Below, piece after piece: positions 8,190-16,326 of a DNA stretch of 64,000 bases. Made by a program: the position numbers and the translations under genes. The DNA lies in assembly GCF_004795255.1 (NCBI RefSeq), contig NZ_SSBQ01000002.1, positions 167,001-231,000 on the forward strand, written 5' to 3'. The first letter of the stretch is position 1; each line of letters opens with the position of its first letter. The notes under the pieces were generated by a model. That model worked only from the letters and a program-made list of their open reading frames with translations. It was not told the DNA's origin and ran no database searches. This DNA is from Streptomyces sp. RKND-216. Its GTDB lineage: Bacteria > Actinomycetota > Actinomycetes > Streptomycetales > Streptomycetaceae.

Positions 8190-9479
8190 TCAGCAGGCCG
8201 CGGGCCGTCCGGCGAGGGCGTCGAGGTCGGCGCGGGTCATCCCGGTCAGCTTGGCGACCTCGGCCGAGTCGAGCGCTCCGCAGTCCAGCCCGCGCAGCAG
8301 GTGGCCGCTGAGTGCGCGGGCCGTCGCGGGCTCGTCCATCACGTCCCCGGCGGTGCGCGCGGCGTAGGCGGCGAGGCGGGCGGCGGCCTGCTCCATGCCC
8401 TCGCGGTAGAAGGCGTACACGGCGGCGTACCGGGTCGGCAGGTGGCCGGGGTGCATGTCCCAGCCCTGGTAATAGGCGCGGGCCAGGGAGCGGCGGACGA
8501 GGTCGTGGTGGAGCCGCCAGGCGTCGTGCACGCGGGCGGTGGTGCCGACCGGGAGCACGTTGGTGGAGCCGTCACTGAGTCGCACGCCGGTGCCGGCGGC
8601 GGCGACCTGCATGACGGCCTTGGCGTGGTCGGCCACCGGGTGGTCCAGCGCCTGGTGGGCGGCACCGACGCCGCAGGCGGCGCTGTAGTCGAAGGTGCCG
8701 TAGTGGAGCGAGGTGCAGCGTCCGGCGGCGGCGTCGATCATGCGGGCGACCGTGGCGGTGCCGTCGGGACCGAGGACGGACTGGGTGGTCTCGATCTGGA
8801 TCTCGAAGCCCAGGCGTCCGGACGGCAGCGCGTGGGCGCCCTCGAACTCCTCCAGCAGCCGCACCATGGCGGAGACCTGCTCGGGATAGGTGACCTTGGG
8901 CAGAGTGAGCACCAGCTGCCCGGGGAGGCCGCCGGCTTCGGCGAGGCCGGTGAGGAAGACGTCGAGGGTGCGGATGCCGCGGTCGCGGACGGCCGCCTCC
9001 AGGCACTTCATCCTGATGCCGAGGTGCACGGGCGCGGCGCCGGGCGCGGCGTCGCGGCAGATCGCGGCGACGGTGCGGGCCGCCCGGGCCGCGGCGGCGT
9101 CCTCCTCGTCGTCGGGCCGGGGACCGTAGCCGTCCTCGAAGTCGATGCGCAGGTCTTCGACGGGCTGGTGGGCGAGCTTGGCGCGCACCCGCCGGTGGAC
9201 CGGTTCGGCGAGTGCGTCGGGGAGTCCGAGCACGGCGGCGAACGCCTGGGCGTCCGGGGCGTGTGCGTCGAGGAGTTCGAGGGCCTGGTCGCCCCAGGAA
9301 CGCGGAGTGCCCTCGTCGACGGCGTCCCCGGGGACGTAGACGGTGTGGACGGGCTGGCGGGTCCCCGGGTCGCCGGGGTAGCGGCGCGCCAGTTCGGCGT
9401 CGACTCCGGCGAGCGCCGCGGCCGCGTCCCGGGTGATCGATGCAGCGAACGTGGTCGCCACCGGCTGGTCCTGCGCCAT
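8190..9479 (-). CDS. DUF6986-type aldolase/citrate lyase-like protein
   Basis: A 429-residue cytoplasmic protein resembling the HpcH/HpaI aldolase-citrate lyase fold. Visible markers are LRIDFEDGYGPRPDDEED (~130), LTLPKVTYPEQV (~215), FEIQIETTQSVLG (~250) with a likely metal-binding Glu, and a late YQGWDMHPGHLPTRY motif. I chose the ATG at 9479, preceded by AAGGGCGG; the frame is open to 9533. From memory, relatives lie near allantoin or glyoxylate genes in streptomycetes, but none are adjacent here. An inverted repeat at 9527-9541 lies upstream. Substrate uncertain. Confidence 0.85.
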   Translation of the reverse strand: MAQDQPVATTFAASITRDAAAALAGVDAELARRYPGDPGTRQPVHTVYVPGDAVDEGTPRSWGDQALELLDAHAPDAQAFAAVLGLPDALAEPVHRRVRAKLAHQPVEDLRIDFEDGYGPRPDDEEDAAAARAARTVAAICRDAAPGAAPVHLGIRMKCLEAAVRDRGIRTLDVFLTGLAEAGGLPGQLVLTLPKVTYPEQVSAMVRLLEEFEGAHALPSGRLGFEIQIETTQSVLGPDGTATVARMIDAAAGRCTSLHYGTFDYSAACGVGAAHQALDHPVADHAKAVMQVAAAGTGVRLSDGSTNVLPVGTTARVHDAWRLHHDLVRRSLARAYYQGWDMHPGHLPTRYAAVYAFYREGMEQAAARLAAYAARTAGDVMDEPATARALSGHLLRGLDCGALDSAEVAKLTGMTRADLDALAGRPAAC

Positions 9480-9526
9480 CTGTGCCGCCGCCCTTCTCTC
9501 CCGGGAGACCGGAAGCAAGCCGTTCA

Positions 9527-9541
9527 TCAACAAAACGTTGA
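9527..9541. promoter_or_regulatory. Inverted repeat upstream of the aldolase gene
   Basis: TCAAC and GTTGA flank AAAAC, 48 bp upstream of the aldolase start. It is markedly AT-rich for this genome. The spacing and symmetry would suit an IclR- or GntR-type repressor, but no regulator gene is adjacent. Role is inference. Confidence 0.4.
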
Positions 9542-9608
9542 AGTTCTGCTGGGACGCTAACCGCCCGCACCCGCCCGGTCAAGCGCCGTCCGCGGCAGTG
9601 ACACGCGA

Positions 9609-9654
9609 CCGGGCCCCGTACGCCCGGCCGTGGAGGCGGGCGTACGGGGCCCGG
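9609..9654. terminator. Strong bidirectional hairpin terminator after etfA
   Basis: Two 18-nt arms (9609-9626 and 9637-9654, CCGGGCCCCGTACGCCCG and its exact complement) form a perfect 18-bp stem around a 10-nt loop. It sits 34 nt beyond the etfA stop, between etfA and the aldolase promoter. There is no U-tract, as usual in streptomycetes. Confidence 0.85.
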
Positions 9655-9688
9655 TGCGGCGACGGCCGGAGGCCCGGCCGGAGCGGCG

Positions 9689-10651
9689 TCAGCCCTTGCG
9701 GGCCTTCACCTGCTCGGTGAGCTGCGGCAGCACCTGGAACAGGTCACCGACCACGCCGTAGTCGACCAGCTCGAAGATCGGCGCCTCGGAGTCCTTGTTG
9801 ATCGCGACGATGGTCTTCGAGGTCTGCATGCCGGCGCGGTGCTGGATGGCCCCGGAGATGCCGGCCGCCACGTACAGCTGCGGCGACACGGACTTGCCCG
9901 TCTGGCCGACCTGGTTGGAGTGCGGGTACCAGCCCGCGTCCACCGCGGCACGGGAGGCGCCGACCGCGGCACCGAGGGAGTCCGCGAGCTCCTCGATGAC
10001 GTGGAAGTTCTCCGCGCCGTTGACGCCACGTCCGCCGGAGACCACGATCGCGGCCTCGGTCAGCTCCGGACGCCCGGTCGCCTCGCGCGCGTTCCGCGAC
10101 GTCACGCGGGTGCCCTGGGCCAGTTCGCCGAACGAGACGTCCAACTGCTCGACCGTACCTGCGGCCGAGGCGGCCTCCGGCGCGGCGGAGTTGGGCTTGA
10201 CGGTGACGACCGGAGTGCCGCGGGTGATGCGGGACTTGGTGGTGTAGCCGGCGGCGAAGACCGACTGGGTGGCCACCGGGCCCTCGTCCCCGGCCTCCAG
10301 GTCGACGGCGTCGGTGATCAGGCCGGAGCCGATGCGGACGGCCAGGCGGGCGGCGATCTCCTTGCCGTCGGCGGAGGAGGGCACCAGCACCGCGGCCGGC
10401 GAGACGGCGTCGTACGCGGCCTGGAGGGCGTCGACCTTCGGGACGACCAGGTAGTCGGCGAACTCGGGGGCGTCGGCGGCGAGCACCTTCACCGCGCCGT
10501 ACTCGCCGAGGGTCTTCGCGGCGTCTTCGGCACCGGGGCCCAGGTGCACGGCGACCGGGTCGCCGATACGGCGGGCGAGGGTCAGCAGTTCGAGCGTCGG
10601 CTTGCGGACGGCACCGTCCACGTGGTCGACGTAGACAAGGACTTCAGCCAT
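9689..10651 (-). CDS. etfA: Electron transfer flavoprotein alpha subunit
   Basis: A 320-residue FAD-binding subunit of electron transfer flavoprotein, which takes electrons from acyl-CoA and other dehydrogenases and passes them to ETF-quinone oxidoreductase. The C-terminal FAD domain shows the family motifs: VSGGRGVNGAENF (~202), GASRAAVDAGW (~233), VSPQLYVAAGISGAIQH (~256) and IVAINKDSEAPIF (~285). The ATG at 10651 follows a GGAGAAACG site. It lies 66 bp after etfB in the same direction, forming an operon that ends at a strong hairpin. Confidence 0.97.
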   Translation of the reverse strand: MAEVLVYVDHVDGAVRKPTLELLTLARRIGDPVAVHLGPGAEDAAKTLGEYGAVKVLAADAPEFADYLVVPKVDALQAAYDAVSPAAVLVPSSADGKEIAARLAVRIGSGLITDAVDLEAGDEGPVATQSVFAAGYTTKSRITRGTPVVTVKPNSAAPEAASAAGTVEQLDVSFGELAQGTRVTSRNAREATGRPELTEAAIVVSGGRGVNGAENFHVIEELADSLGAAVGASRAAVDAGWYPHSNQVGQTGKSVSPQLYVAAGISGAIQHRAGMQTSKTIVAINKDSEAPIFELVDYGVVGDLFQVLPQLTEQVKARKG

Positions 10652-10717
10652 GGTTTCGTTTCTCCTGCGGAAAGTCGTGACGGGGCGTGCGGGCGGGGGC
10701 GGAGACGGCCGGAGCCG

Positions 10718-11503
10718 TCAGATGAACTTCTTCCCCGCAAGAAACTCGGCGAGCTGCTTGCCACCCTCGCCCTCGTCCTCGACCACGGTGCCGGCGGTGC
10801 GCGGCGGGCGCTCGGTGGCGTCGGTGACCTTGGTCCAGGCGCCCTCGAGGCCGACGTCGTCCGCGTCGATGTCCAGGTCGTCCAGGTCCAGGGACTCCAC
10901 GGGCTTCTTCTTCGCCGCCATGATGCCCTTGAAGGACGGGTAGCGCGCCTCGCCGGACAGGTCCGTCACCGAGACCACGGCCGGCAAGGACGCCTCGAGG
11001 TGTTCGGTGGCGGCGTCACCGTCGCGCCGACCAGTGACCTTGCCGTCGGAGACCGCGACCTCGGACAGTAGCGTCACCTGCGGCACGCCCAGCCGCTCGG
11101 CGAGCATCGCGGGCAGCACGCCCATCGTGCCGTCGGTGGAGGCCATGCCGCAGATCACGAGGTCGTATCCGGTCTTCTCCACCGCCTTGGCGAGAACGAG
11201 CGAGGTGCCAAGCGCGTCCGTGCCGTGCAGGTCGTCGTCCTCGACGTGAACGGCCTTGTCGGCGCCCATCGACAGCGCCTTGCGCAGCGCGTCATTGGCG
11301 TCCTCCGGACCGACGGTCAGCACGGTGACCTCGGCGTCGTCGGCGTCCTCGGAGATCTGGAGGGCCTGCTCGACGGCGTACTCGTCGAGCTCCGACAGCA
11401 GGCCGTCGACCGATTCGCGGTCGGTCGTCAGGTCCTCGTTGAAGTGCCGGTCGCCGGTGGCGTCGGGCACGTACTTCACACAGACAACGATCCTCAGGCT
11501 CAC
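10718..11503 (-). CDS. etfB: Electron transfer flavoprotein beta subunit
   Basis: A 261-residue beta subunit of electron transfer flavoprotein; it binds AMP and forms the heterodimer with the product of the next gene. Family features are the opening RIVVCVKYVPDAT, the DEYAVEQALQ stretch (~40), ADKAVHVEDD (~82), and DLVICGMASTDGTMGVLPAMLAERLG (written here only as the region ~115-140). The C-terminal arm ends in KKFI. The start is GTG at 11503 with GTAGGAGAG upstream. It is first in the etfBA operon, with its promoter in the 256-bp region up to 11759, in which I see no gene. Confidence 0.97.
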   Translation of the reverse strand: MSLRIVVCVKYVPDATGDRHFNEDLTTDRESVDGLLSELDEYAVEQALQISEDADDAEVTVLTVGPEDANDALRKALSMGADKAVHVEDDDLHGTDALGTSLVLAKAVEKTGYDLVICGMASTDGTMGVLPAMLAERLGVPQVTLLSEVAVSDGKVTGRRDGDAATEHLEASLPAVVSVTDLSGEARYPSFKGIMAAKKKPVESLDLDDLDIDADDVGLEGAWTKVTDATERPPRTAGTVVEDEGEGGKQLAEFLAGKKFI

Positions 11504-11759
11504 GCCGGCTCTCCTACTGCATCGTCTCTACGCGCTCGTCGTGTACGCGTTCCGGCCGGTCGGGCCGGTCTGCACGACAGCTTAGTACGCGTTAACGGGC
11601 GTTGTTACTCGTCAGTACATCCGTCACGTACCCCGCTGGCAAGGATGTCGAACTGTGACCTTCCCAACGTGGGCCGGGAAGGGGCCAGCGGGCCACACGG
11701 CCACTCAATCACGCGCCGCCCCACGACGCTCACCGCACCGCCCGGACGCGCTCCGGCCG

Positions 11760-12077
11760 TCACGGCAGCGTCCTTCCCAGGGCGCCGATGACGTCCGCCT
11801 TCCGCGGCTGCCCCGTCGCCCGGCGCACGACGCGGCCGCGGGCGTCGAGCACCAGCACGGTCGGCGTCCCGGTGATCTCCAGCCTCCGCACCAGTTCCAG
11901 CCGGTCCTCCGCGTCGATCTCGACGTGTGACACGCCGTCCACCATCGCGGCCACCTCACCGAGGATGCGGCGAGTGGCCCGGCAGGGCTGGCAGAAGGCG
12001 GTGGAGAACTGCACGAGTGTCGCCCGTGCGCCCAGCCGGTCCACACCGAGCGTGGCGGCCGTCAATGCGTCGGTCAT
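11760..12077 (-). CDS. Small thioredoxin-like protein with CQPC active site
   Basis: A 105-residue single-domain thioredoxin-fold protein without signal peptide, so probably a cytoplasmic disulfide reductase. The fold is clear from LVQFSTAFCQPCRATR (~22-37), a later HVEIDAEDRLELV, and the cis-Pro motif GTPTVLVLDARG (~75). The active site is CQPC rather than the CGPC of housekeeping thioredoxin, which should change its redox potential. The ATG at 12077 is preferred over the open frame to 12164 because family homology begins there. No thioredoxin reductase is adjacent. Confidence 0.85.
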   Translation of the reverse strand: MTDALTAATLGVDRLGARATLVQFSTAFCQPCRATRRILGEVAAMVDGVSHVEIDAEDRLELVRRLEITGTPTVLVLDARGRVVRRATGQPRKADVIGALGRTLP

Positions 12078-12255
12078 GACTCCCAGGATGCACCGGCGGC
12101 GGGTGACGAGTCTCTCGCCCCCCGCCGGGACGGGCCTGTGGTCTCTGGTGCGGCGATCGGGCACGATGCGCGGAGGCCGGAAGTTACGTCCCCGTAGGTA
12201 CTCCGGATTTCATACACCGTCGCGGATGCCACACCGCGACGAGAAGGGCCCCCGC

Positions 12256-12975
12256 ATGCCAGAGCTCGTCTACCCGCCCGTCATCGGCATAGCCAGAAGC
12301 TTCTTCAAGGCGGTCGATCTGCGCTTCGACATAGGCGGCACCGAACACGTGCCCCGGAGCGGCGGCGCGGTGCTGGTCAGCAACCACATCGGGTACCTGG
12401 ACTTCGTGTTCACGGGCCTGGCCGCCCTCCCCGCGAAGCGGTTCGTGCGCTTCATGGCCAAGGAGTCCGTCTTCCGGCACAAGGTCTCCGGCCCGCTGAT
12501 GCGCGCGATGAAGCACATCCCGGTGGACCGCGCGCAGGGTGAGCACGCCTACGGGCACGCGCTGCGAGCGCTGCGCGACGGGGAGATCATCGGCGTCTTC
12601 CCGGAGGCCACCATCTCCCAGTCCTTCACCCTGAAGAACTTCAAGTCCGGTGCGGCCCGGCTGGCGCAGGAAGCCGGCGTGCCGCTGCTCCCCATGGCGC
12701 TGTGGGGGACGCAGCGGCTGTGGACCAAGGGCCACAAGCGGGACTTCGGCCGCAACCACTTCCCCATCAGCATCCGGGTCGGCGAGCCCCTGGTGGCCAA
12801 GCCCGGGGAGGTCGCCTCGGCACTGACCGAGCGCCTGCGCGGGCGAGTCGGCGAACTGCTGGAGGCGGCGCAGCGGGCGTACCCGGGCACCCCGCGCAAC
12901 GCGGAGGACACCTGGTGGCTCCCCGCGCACCTGGGCGGCACGGCACCGCCGCCGCCCCAGCCGCACGGCGCGTAG
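12256..12975 (+). CDS. 1-acyl-sn-glycerol-3-phosphate acyltransferase (PlsC-like)
   Basis: A 239-residue lysophospholipid acyltransferase that should transfer an acyl chain to lysophosphatidic acid or a related acceptor at the membrane. The LPLAT motifs are in order: NHIGYLDF (~45, catalytic NHX4D), ESVFRHKVSGPLMRAMKHIPVDR around residue ~77-98, FPEATISQSF (~115, glycerophosphate binding), and GVPLLPMALWG (~142). The ATG at 12256 comes after GAAGGG. It is transcribed alone, divergent from the thioredoxin-like gene. Substrate specificity cannot be read from the sequence. Confidence 0.92.
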   Translation: MPELVYPPVIGIARSFFKAVDLRFDIGGTEHVPRSGGAVLVSNHIGYLDFVFTGLAALPAKRFVRFMAKESVFRHKVSGPLMRAMKHIPVDRAQGEHAYGHALRALRDGEIIGVFPEATISQSFTLKNFKSGAARLAQEAGVPLLPMALWGTQRLWTKGHKRDFGRNHFPISIRVGEPLVAKPGEVASALTERLRGRVGELLEAAQRAYPGTPRNAEDTWWLPAHLGGTAPPPPQPHGA

Positions 12976-13008
12976 CGCCTGCGGCGGGCCGGGCCGCCGG
13001 AGCCCCGG

Positions 13009-14346
13009 TTACCGGGGCGGCGGCTGCGGCGGCGGTGCCGGGTGGCCCTGGGGCGGCGGCGTGCCGTACGAGGTGTACTGCGGCGGCGGCTGCTGGCCGT
13101 AGGGCTGCTGCTGGTACGGGTACGGGTGCCCCGGTCCCGGCGGGCCCGGGAACCCGCCCGGGCCCCCCGGCCCGCCGGGCCGGTTCCGCTTGCGGCGGCG
13201 CCGCACCACCAGCCAGACGACGAGGGCGATCACCAGCAGACCGACGGCCCCGATGACCGACCACGCGATGATCGCCTTCCGGTCCGCCTGCTTCTGCATC
13301 TCCGCGGACTCGGCGAGCCGTTCCTTCTGCTCCTGGGCTTCCTGCCTGGCATCCTTGATGGCTTGCGGCACCCGCAAGGGCCCGAACTCCGACCCCTTGG
13401 GAATCTCTGCGGTCAGTGCGGCGGTCGGCCGGATGGCACCGTACCCGTACTGCGAATGCGGCAGCTTGGCGCCCTCGATCGATGGGGGCAACTCAGCCGT
13501 CTTGGTCAGCCGGTTCACGACCTGCCCTGCGGTCAGATCTGGGAACTCAGCCCTTAGCAAGGCAGCAGCCGCAGCCGCGTACGCGGTCGCGTCTGACGTG
13601 CCCGTACCCATGCGGTACGACTCCCCCGCCCCTGAGCTGGCTCCGACGATGCGCGTCGCGGGAGCAACGAGAAGCGTTTCGGGCCCCTTGTTCGAGTCGC
13701 TCCAGATGGTCCCGTCTTCCGTTACCCCACCGACTGCGACGACTCCGGGGTTCGCTGCCGGGTACTCGACCGGTGCTCCTGAATTGCCCGTCGACGCGAA
13801 CACCGGCACATCACGCTCAAGTGCATAGGCGATCGCGTCCACTACGTCCGGGTCGGGCTTCCCTGCGCTGCCCTGAGACCAGCTGATCACGGTGGCACCT
13901 TGATCAACTGCGTACTTGACGGCGTCAGCACCGCTGTTGGAGCCGATCCCGTCGCTCCTGACCGGCAGGATTTTCGCTTCGGGCGCCAACCCCATGACGC
14001 CTTCGGACTTGCCTGGTCCATGACCGTGTCCTGCAATCAGAGACGCCATCGCCGTGCCGTGACCGTCCCCTTCATCCGGAAGGGGGTCACCTCCGTCGAT
14101 GAAGTCCTTCCCTCTGAGCACGTTTCCGACGAGATCCGGGTGGTCCGGGTTCACCCCCGTGTCGATCACCGCGACCGTCTGGCCCTCGCCCTTACTGATC
14201 TTCCAAGCCGATTCTGCATCCAGAGCATCGAGCGCCCACTGATCGTCCCTGACCTGATCCGCCACAGCAGTGGAAGCGGAGGGCACGACCAGCGCCGCCG
14301 CCAGCGCCGCGCCACTGACGGTGAGCAGCGCCCGTTTGATGACCAT
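13009..14346 (-). CDS. Type VII secretion-associated serine protease mycosin, with Pro/Gly/Gln-rich cytoplasmic tail
   Basis: Subtilisin-family (S8) membrane protease, 445 residues, of the mycosin type that acts with ESX/type VII secretion systems. It has a signal peptide (1-29, ending STAVADQ), then catalytic Asp62 in VIDTGVNPDH, His96 in GDGHGTAMAS and Ser251 in GTGTSDATAY. A coiled, Glu/Gln-rich stretch (~330-355) leads to a transmembrane helix (~359-381). Unusually, about 60 residues of Pro/Gly/Gln/Tyr repeats follow the RRRRKR stop-transfer; mycosins usually end just after the helix. It is the last gene of a three-gene operon. No EccC or EccD is visible in the window. Confidence 0.93.
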   Translation of the reverse strand: MVIKRALLTVSGAALAAALVVPSASTAVADQVRDDQWALDALDAESAWKISKGEGQTVAVIDTGVNPDHPDLVGNVLRGKDFIDGGDPLPDEGDGHGTAMASLIAGHGHGPGKSEGVMGLAPEAKILPVRSDGIGSNSGADAVKYAVDQGATVISWSQGSAGKPDPDVVDAIAYALERDVPVFASTGNSGAPVEYPAANPGVVAVGGVTEDGTIWSDSNKGPETLLVAPATRIVGASSGAGESYRMGTGTSDATAYAAAAAALLRAEFPDLTAGQVVNRLTKTAELPPSIEGAKLPHSQYGYGAIRPTAALTAEIPKGSEFGPLRVPQAIKDARQEAQEQKERLAESAEMQKQADRKAIIAWSVIGAVGLLVIALVVWLVVRRRRKRNRPGGPGGPGGFPGPPGPGHPYPYQQQPYGQQPPPQYTSYGTPPPQGHPAPPPQPPPR

Positions 14347-14422
14347 CTGTCGACATCCTCATCTCCAGTGAGTGATGGTGCGGCTACGGACAACACCACC
14401 ACGTCAGTTTGCCGTCGCCGTG

Positions 14423-15814
14423 TCAATCGATTGTGGGTGGGGCGACATTCCTTCGCCTGGGCATCCACGTCTCCTCATCCTCGACGAGATAGTCGGGACG
14501 CTGCCCCTCACTCTCTCTTTCGTCCCTCCGCCTGTTGCCCGCAGCACCACCGCCGCGCATCGCCCCACCGCCGTGAGCGCCGCGTTGACCTGCCTGGGTG
14601 CCACCGCGGCTTGAGTGCAGTCCCTGACCGCCCTGTCGATCTGCGGCACTTGCCGCTTTGGGCGTATCGGCTGTCCCGCCTCGTTGCCGGGCGAGAGGGC
14701 CACGACCGCCACTGCCCCCTGCAGCTCGCCCGCCGGGAGCGGCACCGCCTCCGCCACGGCCGACCGTTGAGCCTGCTCCGGTGGCGCTCGCGCCCCCTGC
14801 GGGCATACCACGATTTCCCGAAGCGCGACCGACCAGCCCGGGGCCTCCCGGCACTCCACCGGTGGGCCCGGCTGTGGGAACACCAGTGGGAACACTCCGG
14901 CCTCCGCCAGAGCTCACAGGTGTGCCGCCGTTCCCCGGAGCCGTGGTCGTGCCGCCGGAGACGCTGTCGAGCCTGGTACCGGTAGCCGGCACGACCTGCG
15001 ACGCGTTCGGCGATATCGTCTTCGGAGTTCCGCTGCCGACTGCGGGCGTGGCAGTACTCCCCCGGCCCGGCGCGGCTGCCGACGGCCCGCTCACGTCCGG
15101 AGTCACGATCACGGGTACGGGCACCACGCCCCCGGGGTCTCCGGGGTACTCGTGCTCCGTGTCGCGGTTCGGCTTCCGCTTGTCCCATGAACCCATGGTC
15201 CTCGCCTGGGAGGAGTACGTCAGCGCCAGCGTCTCCATGAGGGCGGCGGTCTTGAGCTGCTCCTCGCGGCCTGCCGAGAGGTCGTCGTGGTGGTTGTCCA
15301 GGGCGCGCTGGGCGCCCTCGTTGCCCTGGATCTCGCCGCGCCACTTGGTGTCGTCGCGGGTGAGGCCGTCGCCGATCGCGTTGAGCGCGCTGTCGACGTC
15401 GCCGGGCACCTCGATCGCATCGACCTTCGGCTTGATGTCGTTCAGCCGTTCTCCTGCGTTGCGCATGGCGATCGAGGTGTGGCTTGCGTACTTGGCGCAG
15501 TCGGCGATCTGCCGGCTGATCTTCTGGGCCTTCTTGGCGAACTCGTCCGCGGACTCGCCCTCCCAGTGCTCCAGGATGTGCTTGACGGCCTTGTCGAAGC
15601 CGCCTTTGACGCTGTCTCCGCCGCCCACCAGGTGGTCGTGGAGGTGCTTCCACGCGTCGGCGACGCCGAGCACCGTTGCCGGTTTGGCGTCGGCCAGCAT
15701 CGCCTTCATCGAGTCGATGGTCTCGCCCGTCGCGAACGGAGTCTTCACCTCGCCGGTGAAGCACATGTTCGCCTGCTCGTACTCGAAGCCGAACTGTCCG
15801 CCCTGGTCGCTCAT
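14423..15814 (-). CDS. WXG100-like type VII secretion substrate with long Gly/Ser/Thr/Pro tail
   Basis: A 463-residue protein with a helical N-terminal domain (~1-215) resembling WXG100/PPE-like secretion targets. A WEG turn sits at residues 84-86 between predicted helices. Residues ~240-430 are low-complexity Gly, Ser, Thr, Pro and Ala. The C-terminus has RPDYLVEDEETWMPRRRN; YLVED (from ~residue 442) fits the YxxxD/E type VII export signal. The family is common in streptomycetes and its function is unknown. It sits between a small helical protein (40-bp gap) and mycosin (76-bp gap), which supports a type VII role. Start is ATG at 15814. Confidence 0.82.
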   Translation of the reverse strand: MSDQGGQFGFEYEQANMCFTGEVKTPFATGETIDSMKAMLADAKPATVLGVADAWKHLHDHLVGGGDSVKGGFDKAVKHILEHWEGESADEFAKKAQKISRQIADCAKYASHTSIAMRNAGERLNDIKPKVDAIEVPGDVDSALNAIGDGLTRDDTKWRGEIQGNEGAQRALDNHHDDLSAGREEQLKTAALMETLALTYSSQARTMGSWDKRKPNRDTEHEYPGDPGGVVPVPVIVTPDVSGPSAAAPGRGSTATPAVGSGTPKTISPNASQVVPATGTRLDSVSGGTTTAPGNGGTPVSSGGGRSVPTGVPTAGPTGGVPGGPGLVGRASGNRGMPAGGASATGAGSTVGRGGGGAAPGGRAAGGSGGRGPLARQRGGTADTPKAASAADRQGGQGLHSSRGGTQAGQRGAHGGGAMRGGGAAGNRRRDERESEGQRPDYLVEDEETWMPRRRNVAPPTID

Positions 15815-15854
15815 CTGCGCCCTCGCCCCCGATCGTTCTCCGCTGCCGGGCCGC

Positions 15855-16175
15855 TCAGGCCTGGCCGTTGTCCATGCCGTGCTTGGCGTCGTACTCGGCG
15901 TTCTGGTAGTTGCCGTGCGCCTTCTTGGTGTTGGTGCCGAAATCGGCGATGACGTCGTTGATGACGCGCACGATCTCCTCGATGTGCGTCTTCATCTCGC
16001 CGTGTGCGCCGGTGAGGTCGCGTGCCTCCTGGAAGCCGCCACCGCCCAGGGCGCCGTCGGGCAGGAAGGTGTTGTACTTGCTCTTCGTCACCGACTCGCC
16101 CATGGCTGAGGTGACCCGGCCGAGCTTGCGCACGGTCTCCTCGAGTTCGCTGAGGTCGACCCGCATCTCACCCAT
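15855..16175 (-). CDS. Small helical type VII-associated protein (ESAT-6-like size)
   Basis: A 106-residue, mainly helical protein of the size of ESAT-6-like proteins but without a WXG motif. The two helical arms (roughly 4-35 and 52-85) are joined by a Gly-rich turn, FLPDGALGGGGF. It ends in YQNAEYDAKHGMDNGQA, which has YDAKH and no clear YxxxD/E. The ATG at 16175 follows a GGGGGGAG site. It is first in the operon with the WXG-like substrate and mycosin, so it may be the partner that pairs with the larger substrate for export. The larger in-frame ORF to 16514 is not supported. Confidence 0.75.
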   Translation of the reverse strand: MGEMRVDLSELEETVRKLGRVTSAMGESVTKSKYNTFLPDGALGGGGFQEARDLTGAHGEMKTHIEEIVRVINDVIADFGTNTKKAHGNYQNAEYDAKHGMDNGQA

Positions 16176-16279
16176 GTTCGTGCTCCCCCCTGAGTCGTCT
16201 GCACGCGCCCAGCCCCTACGGGCTGTCCATGATCGGTCACGGACAAGGATGCCATGGGCGTCCGACACGGGACGAAGCG

Positions 16280-16317
16280 CGTCAGCCCCGGCGCCCCGAG
16301 GGGCGCCGGGGCTGACG
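16280..16317 (-). terminator. Perfect 17-18 bp hairpin after the threonine aldolase-like gene
   Basis: CGTCAGCCCCGGCGCCC (from 16280) pairs exactly with GGGCGCCGGGGCTGACG (to 16317), leaving a tight 4-nt loop. It lies 10 nt beyond the stop at 16327 and separates the DUF6421 operon from the type VII operon. Confidence 0.88.
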
Positions 16318-16326
16318 GTGCGCCGG

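Noticed and set aside
11504..11759. Inverted repeat near TTAACGGGCGTTGTTA as an operator for etfBA
   Set aside because: The arms do not pair cleanly without an inserted base, so the symmetry is no better than chance.
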